Part shown: positions 57,826 through 64,000 of the stretch, piece by piece
Numbering within the stretch: the first letter of the stretch is position 1
Layout of the letters: every line of letters begins with the position of its first letter
NCBI GenBank assembly: GCA_021234155.1
Contig: JAJEKV010000004.1
Coordinates: 9,614,109-9,678,108, forward strand
DNA length: 64,000 nucleotides
DNA from: Isoetes taiwanensis
Taxonomy: Eukaryota; Streptophyta; Lycopodiopsida; Isoetales; Isoetaceae
Direction: 5' to 3'
Notes under the pieces: model-generated
What the model saw: the letters and a program-made list of their open reading frames with translations, nothing else
The model's database searches: none
Told to the model about the DNA's origin: nothing
Position numbers and translations under genes: made by a program

Positions 57826-59734
57826 ACTAAAGTTGTCAACACCATGTGTCCATATATGTATGCTCCTTACATATTATATTATTTGTGCATAAGGATTGTG
57901 TTGAAAATTGTGCAAGTAGAAACCAAGGGTAGAGTGTTCATGCTTAATGAGCGTGTCTATAATTGTTGGCATTTTGCGCAAATTTCCAACAAAAGCAGAA
58001 TGGCAAATGATGTCAATGAAACATGAATTAGCCAAGGCAATACAATAATATAAAAATGATTTACAAAAATGGAAGACTATAAATTTTACCGTTTATGTTG
58101 CTTTGACTTTACTTGTTTGTCTTGCTTTGGCTTTACTGTTATCTTCTCAACCAAGTGAAGAACGTCATGTATACTAAAAGTGTGCAAGAGATTCCTATAC
58201 TCAAAACCTTGATTCAATACACATGGAGCAGCGACCAATAGCCAATGTGATGCAACCTTCCTGTTATAACACATGGAGAAACAACATCTTTGACACGATT
58301 TAACCATGCACATGTTTTGAAGGCAAAATAAAGTAGTCATCTTGTTGTCATCATTAATATCATTAGATGAACTCAATTGCTCCAATCCTGTGCAGCAAAC
58401 ACTGTCCACTTAAGCTAGTTAAACAAAATAATTGCATTCACCTCAAAAACCGTACGATTTATTTTTAGGAGTTCCCTTCCATTTATTGCCTCATGGCTTA
58501 TCCACAATAGCATGTAAGAGAGCAAACATATACCTTCTATCTCAATCAGCTTAGTAGCATTTTGCAAAGATGTTCAGGTCTGAGCAGCACTTGTTGTACT
58601 TGCTTCAATAGTTGCAGCCAAAGCCAAGGGACACACGAATCTTCAACGAAAAAAAGGCCAGCTTAGCCTAATGCAAATAAGACCTCATGTAAATCAGCAA
58701 TGCAGCTGTTCAAGAATGAAGGTCTTGAAGTACGTTATCCCGCATAAAACAAATTAAAGCTCCAGAATTACTCATAAATCAAAGCTCCATAATTAATCCA
58801 GAATTACTCAAAAAATAGAAGGCAAGTGGTGGAGGCAGAAGCAGTTTAAAGCGCATAATATGATTATTTCACCCGGAAAGATGTAACATTGAGCAATCAG
58901 GAGACAAAAATAGATGCCGAAAGTCCCAAATTTTACCTGATACAACTAGCAGCCGGCAAGTTTTAGAAAGCTTTTCCCTTCCAAATGTTATAACCTTTTC
59001 TTGCAAGAAGCCTGCACCAAAAACGTCCATACATAAGCACAAAAATATTGCTTTGGAGTGATTTAGAAGTTTTTACTTCAAGCCAGAGGCATAAAGCATT
59101 CATTCTCTTATCCACAATGCCGAGAAAGGTGGGGCAGAAAGAAAACAATACAGAAAAGTAGAGGAAAACTCTTTGCAGAGGATTTTGTGCAAAAGAATAG
59201 AGAATAACTCCGGCAGAAATGGAAAACACAAAGGCTATGCATCGTGTAAGGCCGACCTAAAGGCAAGAATGCTTGTTACCGGAGTTGTGAGTTGAACCAA
59301 AAGCAGGATAAATCAAGTAGGGTTCTTTGAAGCCTGAAGCGAAAGGAACATGAAGCTATGCTTCTCTTGGCAGAACTCCTCATTTGCCACAGCTAAAAAC
59401 CCTTCATAACCCTGAATGAAGCCGTATTTGCACCATACCATCGTCTAATACCTCAGTGCTCTCTCATCAGAGCACAATATCCTTTGCTTCAGTGACCTCT
59501 ACTTCAGCACTGCTTCAGCATAGGCCGTCCTATTCCAAACCATCGCACTAAAACTGTAACCATTTGAGATATTCTGAACCGGAAGAGGAAAATTGCTCCT
59601 GCTATTTGCACCGTTATTTGAACTCCAAGATTCACCCCAGATAATGATGGAAAACAGAGAGCCATAACCGTAATGGTGGCGTTATCCACCGTTCATCGGA
59701 AGAGGAAGAAAAAAAAAAGAACCGGAATGCAAGA
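57826..59734. other. No gene seen
   Basis: AT-rich non-coding sequence. The frames at 58086-58409 and 58963-59229 (minus) have no recognised domains. A diverged continuation of the 59735-59935 repeat may reach to about 59600. Confidence 0.5.
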
Positions 59735-59935
59735 TTGGAGCTTCGGCTGTCTTTGTCTTCCCAGTTAGCCGATTCAAGCATCCCTGACCCACAACGCAGG
59801 TGACCTAGCATTTACAGGCAAGAATAGGTTTTTAGCAGTCACCAGCATATTCTAGGGATATCCTAGCATATACCTAGGATATGCCAAAAACCCACATAAA
59901 CAAGGGTTTGCCCCCCTAGGGGCAACCCAAAAAAA
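59735..59935 (-). repeat. Dispersed repeat, inverted partner of 7508-7730
   Basis: It ends at GGGTTGCCCCTAGGGG (minus strand) exactly like the copy at 7508. It includes two diverged ATATCCTAG/ATACCTAGG words in a row at 59860-59885. The sharp shared end marks a mobile-element terminus. Confidence 0.7.
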
Positions 59936-60269
59936 GGGAGATTAGATAGCTACTAACAGTGGAGTTGTTCCTTTAGACAAGGAGCTCTTGTGATAATTCA
60001 ACATCTACTAACAGCACATTGAATAAAATGTTGTGAAAAGTAAGAAGCGAGCTAGCATGTGCCTTGAAACATTGGACTCTCATGATGGACTCACAAGATG
60101 CATCAAAACTCTAACACATAGGCTTTTTCATTCATTCCTCTCATCAAGTTTGGTACATTGGTTAAGAGGGAGTAGCTTCACATTGTATGATATAATATAA
60201 TACAAGATTTGATGGAGCACCACACTTGAGCTGTCAAAATAAACTAACTATGTCAAGATGTTGGGTGAT

Positions 60270-61170
60270 GTATCTGCTAAAGGCTTATCATCGGGATTAA
60301 CAAACCCCGCCCTTTCAGGTTTTTGGGAAAAAACCTTAGTGATAAGCTCTCAACAAGGGGCTTGAACAATTGTGATTCTATTATATCGTTTTCCAGTCCC
60401 ACTTTTAGTAATTGTGTGAATGTTAATGCCAAAGGTAGTGATTTTTGTTAATGATAGTGCTACTATTAGAAGTGAAGTGGTGTTCTCATTGAGCTTTGCA
60501 AAAACATTGAGTACAAATAGATCCCTCACTAGGGGTAGATAAATTTGGAAATATGAACTTTAAATGCTCCGAAACTAGACAATCATCGAGAGCATGATGA
60601 TACTGAAGAATACAACATAAAAGATGGTTTTATCCGTCACTTGGTCGATGCAAAGGTGAGAAGACCTGGTGACTGCTTCTCATCGGGAAGAAGAACCACG
60701 CCTTCTTAGGTTTATGAGGAAAACCCAAGCAAATAGTTGAAGCACGACCCTACGCGCTCTGGCAACCACAAGACCTTAAAAAATCCTGCAGAGTCAAGGC
60801 TGAAAGAAAAATAACCCGTCAATGAGTTAGATGCCATAGGCAAGAAGACTCGGAGGCTCCAGGGCCACGCCGAGAAAGAAACAACAGTTGACCAATCAGG
60901 AACCGTCCGCGGAATGACCATCGCGGGAAAAAACAACCGATTAGTGCTGCCTCGGAGGCTACAGCGCCACGCCGGGAAAAAACAATAAATATGATCTTGG
61001 AGGCAACAGTGCCATGCCGAGAGAAAACATGAATAATAAATATGGACTCGGAGGCTACATTGCCATGCCGAGAGAAAACATGAATGAATAAATAAAATAC
61101 TAGTGCCATGCCGAGAGAGAGTAAACCAATAAGTATGCCTTAGAGGCTACGAAGCCACGCTGAGGAAATA
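60270..61170. repeat. Hairpin-forming repeat array, possibly an LTR-element leader
   Basis: Six degenerate units of about 45-100 bp at 60845-61165 share CTCGGAGGCTACAG(C/T)GCCA(C/T)GCCGAG, in which CTCGG pairs with CCGAG and GGC with GCC. A longer phrase (CATCGGG..AACC(C/A)CGCC..AGGTTT..GGAAAA) occurs at 60290-60335 and 60680-60725. Similar ladders of stem-loops are known in leaders of plant LTR retrotransposons; no gag can be found beside it. Confidence 0.65.
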
Positions 61171-62214
61171 AAGAATGCAAATTTAAAGGACATAGAAAAG
61201 GAAATAACGAACACGATCAAATGAAAAAACCATCAAGGGAGGGAGGGTGAGGGAAACTGATAGGATAGAGAAGAAGAAGAAATCTAGCTCAAGAGAACGC
61301 CGATGATAGAACAATGAAGAGAGGCTGAATAAATAGGATGAGTGATAAAGGGACGTCTCCATCCAAGGAATGTCGGTTCTATTGCACAGCAATAGAACCG
61401 TGGCATTAATTTTATTAATGTTGGCGCCATTGTTAGTAATTTTGTCAATGTTAGCAATACACTAAATCTCATGTTAGTAAAGTCAGCTTCACATTTTAGA
61501 TTAGCAATGCTTTTAGCTCAGCACCCTAGCAGTTATTAGTGGTTTGCTTTGCTGAGAGGAATGTTGTCACGTCCAAGTCATTCCCCCTACAACTGGTCTT
61601 CTTCTTTTTCCTCTTTTACCTCCTCTATCTCTAACACTTCATCCCTTTGTTGTACTCTTTGTGGCTATTTCTGATTCGACTTATTTTTGACATACTGCCG
61701 AGAACTGTTTTCATTGCTATTTCTTCCATAATTGTATCTCTCTATTACGAGCTGCTAAGACTCTAAACTTCTATGCCCAATGTCACAAGTTCAACTTCTT
61801 GTTGTGAAAGTGATCATGATCATTGTAAAGTTAATTTTAAGGGGGGGGGATCCACTTTAGTGGGTATGCAGTGGTAGGGGCATGTGCGTGTCCTATATGC
61901 TTCGACTTCCCATGGACATTAAAAGTGTATATCTATTTTCTCCTTGTTTTCAATGCTATTCTACTCTATTCTATTCTTTAATGGCTTTTCCCTGTAGACG
62001 CCTCATCATGCACTTCCTCCTCCTGCTTTGGTCCCTTCTCCTTGATCCTCTTGATGCCCCTTTTGTGGTTTTTATAGATATTGGCCACGATTTTTTGTGC
62101 ACCATTATGGCTATTAATAAAACTTCCCTTTCTTTTTTTGTTTTACATATTGCCAACCTTTTACTTCACCTTTACCCCATCTTCCTTTGATCCCCCATTA
62201 ATGCCATTGATAGC
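61171..62214. other. No gene assigned; upstream part of the DIRS-like element
   Basis: The plus strand becomes T/C-rich from about 61570 and probably holds the start of the DIRS-like element. No gag-like frame can be recognised. A G tract (9 bases) lies at 61841-61849. Confidence 0.45.
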
Positions 62215-63593
62215 ATTATGCTATCCGTAATCGTATCTCAGTCGCTTTATGTTTTTGGCAATCTATATCTACGAATTCTCTTCTTTCTTGGATCCAACAC
62301 GGTTACATCCTTTCTTGGGCATATAAGCCTCCATCTCAGCCTTTTTTCTACCCGGACATTTTTTCACTGCATTGGCGCATTCCGCTTGCTCACTCAGCCA
62401 TTTTGAATCTTTTGTACTCCGGTGCTGTCATACAAGTCCTCTCCTGTCCCTTTTTATATTCTCCTTTAGGGGTTGTGCCCAAAGGTGGCCATACGTTTCA
62501 CATGATTTTGGATTTGCGCCATCTTAACTCTTAGTTATCTGTTATAACATTCCGTTGTGAGCCCCTATCAAATGTCTTGTTGTTCCTTAACCGCAAGATT
62601 TCTTTTTTTTCTCGGATTTGAAATTTGGCTAGCATCATGTCTATATAAGGCCTTCTCATCGTGCTTTTTTAGGTTTCCATTTTGAGGTCAATTTTTTATC
62701 TTTACGATGCTTCTCTTGGGCCTGGCTTTTGCTCTTTTTGTTTTTTACTAAACTTACGTGCCCCTTGCTATGACATTGACAGGCCTCAAGTATTTATTGC
62801 ACCCCTTATATGGATTATTTCATTTTTAACACTCGGCGTGATCCTATTCCTCTTCATTATTGCACCATTATTTACCTTCAGCTTCGTTTATCCCATTGCA
62901 TAGTTTTCCTTGTTCTTCTCCTCGATTCCTCTGCTATAGTCATTTGTTTATCTTCCAAAAAGCTGGAGAAATTTTTCATTTGTCCTCTCCCCTTCTCTCT
63001 TCCTATTTCCTCACATCATGCGAACTTGCCAGGTTTTAAGGTTTACTTTAGTTCCTTCGTATTGTTTCTGGCTCTATTGTCTTTGACTTGACTTTCTTTC
63101 CCTATCATCTTCTTAATCCTTTGTAGTTTGTACTGGGATAACTCTATCATCTTATCCTCATTGTCACGCATAGAAATTGTGCTCTAGGGATCCATCGCTG
63201 CTTCTCTCGATTTCTTGCCTCATTTCTCCATCCCATCCCTTGTCTGCCATGTTGGGATTTGATGCTAGTTATTTTAGTTGGGGAGGTTCTCGTATAGATT
63301 TTGTTGGTCTTTTTGTTGAAATTGGAAATATTTTTCTTCTACTTACTAAGAACTCTTTGCTTTTTTCCAGATCCTTAGTTCTCCCTTCCTTTTCTCCCTT
63401 CCGGTTTGGCCACTGTTCGTGGAGATATTTTGAATATTCTATCATTCTCCAGAAAGGGAGCTCCTCTTTTCCTGATGTTCATTTTCTTGTCCTTAAACTC
63501 TTTCTTATTTGTTTTCATTTTTCCATTTCCTTAGAACCCTTATGGATCCCTCGTTTCTGGAATGAATGGGCCAAATATGTTTCCCACTTTCCA
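62215..63593 (+). pseudogene. DIRS-like retrotransposon: reverse transcriptase and RNase H
   Basis: In changing plus-strand frames: LSWIQHGYILSWAYKPPSQP (about 62285-62345), LLYSGAVIQV, SPLGVVPKGGHTFHMILDLR then HLNS (62460-62535), a strand with the SxDLKSGYHH region worn, and YMDYFIF (about 62804-62824), where YMDD would be catalytic. RNase H follows: FDASYFSWGG (63255-63290), GSSSFPDVHFLVLKLFLICF, then SLEPLWIPRFWNEWAKYVS (63525-63585). The spacing and the WIPR..NEWA.YLS end are diagnostic of tyrosine-recombinase retrotransposons rather than Ty1, Ty3 or LINE elements. The recombinase and methylase parts are missing because a Ty3 fragment abuts at about 63595. Several stops are present. Confidence 0.75.
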
Positions 63594-64000
63594 CAATTGG
63601 GGATGATATGCTGTACTCATGGACAACTTTGTATAGATCATGTTGAAGAAATCCGTCCAGAAGGCACTTATGGACTTGGGATCTCTATCAGAGCTGATTT
63701 CCCTCGGCATCCCATGCAATCTAAATATTTCCTTTGCAAAAAGCAAGGCGGTGTCAAGGTTGTATATATGGTTCGACATGGCAAAAAGTGAGCCATCTTT
63801 GATAGCTTGTCGACCACAACCATTAAGGCGTTATGGCCCCTCGTTGTTCTTGGGAGTCCGGTTATAAAATCCATGCTCACAACCTCACATTTAGCATTTG
63901 GCACTGCCAAGGGTTCTAAGGTTCCCAGAATTCGAAGTTGCTCTGCTTTTGTTTGTTGACATAACTGACACTGCCGAATGTAGTTGGCGATGTCGTTCTT
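63594..64000 (-). pseudogene. Truncated Ty3/gypsy integrase, running off the right edge
   Basis: Minus-strand frames show the end of the H2C2 region (QCQLCQQTKAEQLRIL, near 63930-63975), then MDFITGLP and VVVDKLSKMAHFLPC (63790-63880), AKEIFRLHGMPREISSDRDP (63670-63735), FW and MSTAYHPQ (63600-63620). The integrase core D-D-E region is thus covered to the block before the glutamate. At STAYHPQ the match stops abruptly and DIRS antisense sequence begins, a clean breakpoint. One frame change lies near 63760. Confidence 0.9.

Noticed and set aside
60819-61109. 96-codon minus-strand frame with repeated HVFSRHG
   Set aside because: It is the translation of the hairpin repeat array, not an independent gene.

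Overview
This is plant nuclear DNA, almost entirely transposable elements. The only host gene that looks intact is a small LBD (LATERAL ORGAN BOUNDARIES domain) transcription factor at 54844-55389 on the minus strand. The LBD family, the captured plant gene pieces (CSI-type ARM repeats, PPR, CIPK), a CACTA transposon, chromovirus-like Ty3 elements and an L1 with a DUF4283-like ORF1 place the organism in land plants. The repeat load, two unrelated LINE lineages and a DIRS-type retrotransposon hint at a large non-seed-plant genome such as a fern, but that placement is inference.

The left 35.6 kb is one nested insertion whose order can be read from target-site duplications. (1) A probable non-autonomous LTR element on the minus strand supplies LTR ends at <1-613 and at 3112-3534 plus 35156-35638. 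(2) A plant L1 (minus) sits in the second LTR with the 12-bp TSD ATACCGAGTAGG (3523-3534 and 35144-35155). (3) The L1 3' UTR is split by a 12.9-kb CACTA transposon, 3606-16523 (TSD TGA, matching terminal repeats). (4) The L1 ORF2 is split by a 13.1-kb Ty3/gypsy element, 18949-32028 (TSD ATCAA, two ~1.55-kb LTRs, PBS, PPT). No transposase is visible in the CACTA element. It carries same-strand fragments of several plant genes (CSI, PPR-like, EXO1-like, CIPK), dense subterminal repeats and a large minisatellite of 19-bp monomers grouped in 57-bp trimers. The Ty3 element carries unrecognised extra coding sequence and four related hairpins between its 5' LTR and gag.

From 35.6 to 46.7 kb lie a decayed Ty3 gag/protease remnant, a decayed LINE with an internal 450-bp tandem duplication, a PIF/Harbinger-like element with TTA duplications, two smaller inverted-repeat elements, and a second copy of a 1.36-kb repeat also present at 1.5-2.9 kb. 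From 47.2 to 53.2 kb is a nearly full-length LINE (+) with a pyrimidine-rich leader, ORF1, ORF2 and a pentanucleotide 3' tail; its frames are broken many times. The LBD gene follows, then about 6 kb of gene-poor sequence with a tRNA-derived SINE, then an array of hairpin-forming repeats, a DIRS-like RT/RNase H segment (+) and a truncated Ty3 integrase (-) that runs off the right edge.

Apart from the LBD gene, all coding regions are frameshifted relics. Some of the damage may be consensus error: differences between the two young LTRs appear to cluster at CAG/CTG contexts.
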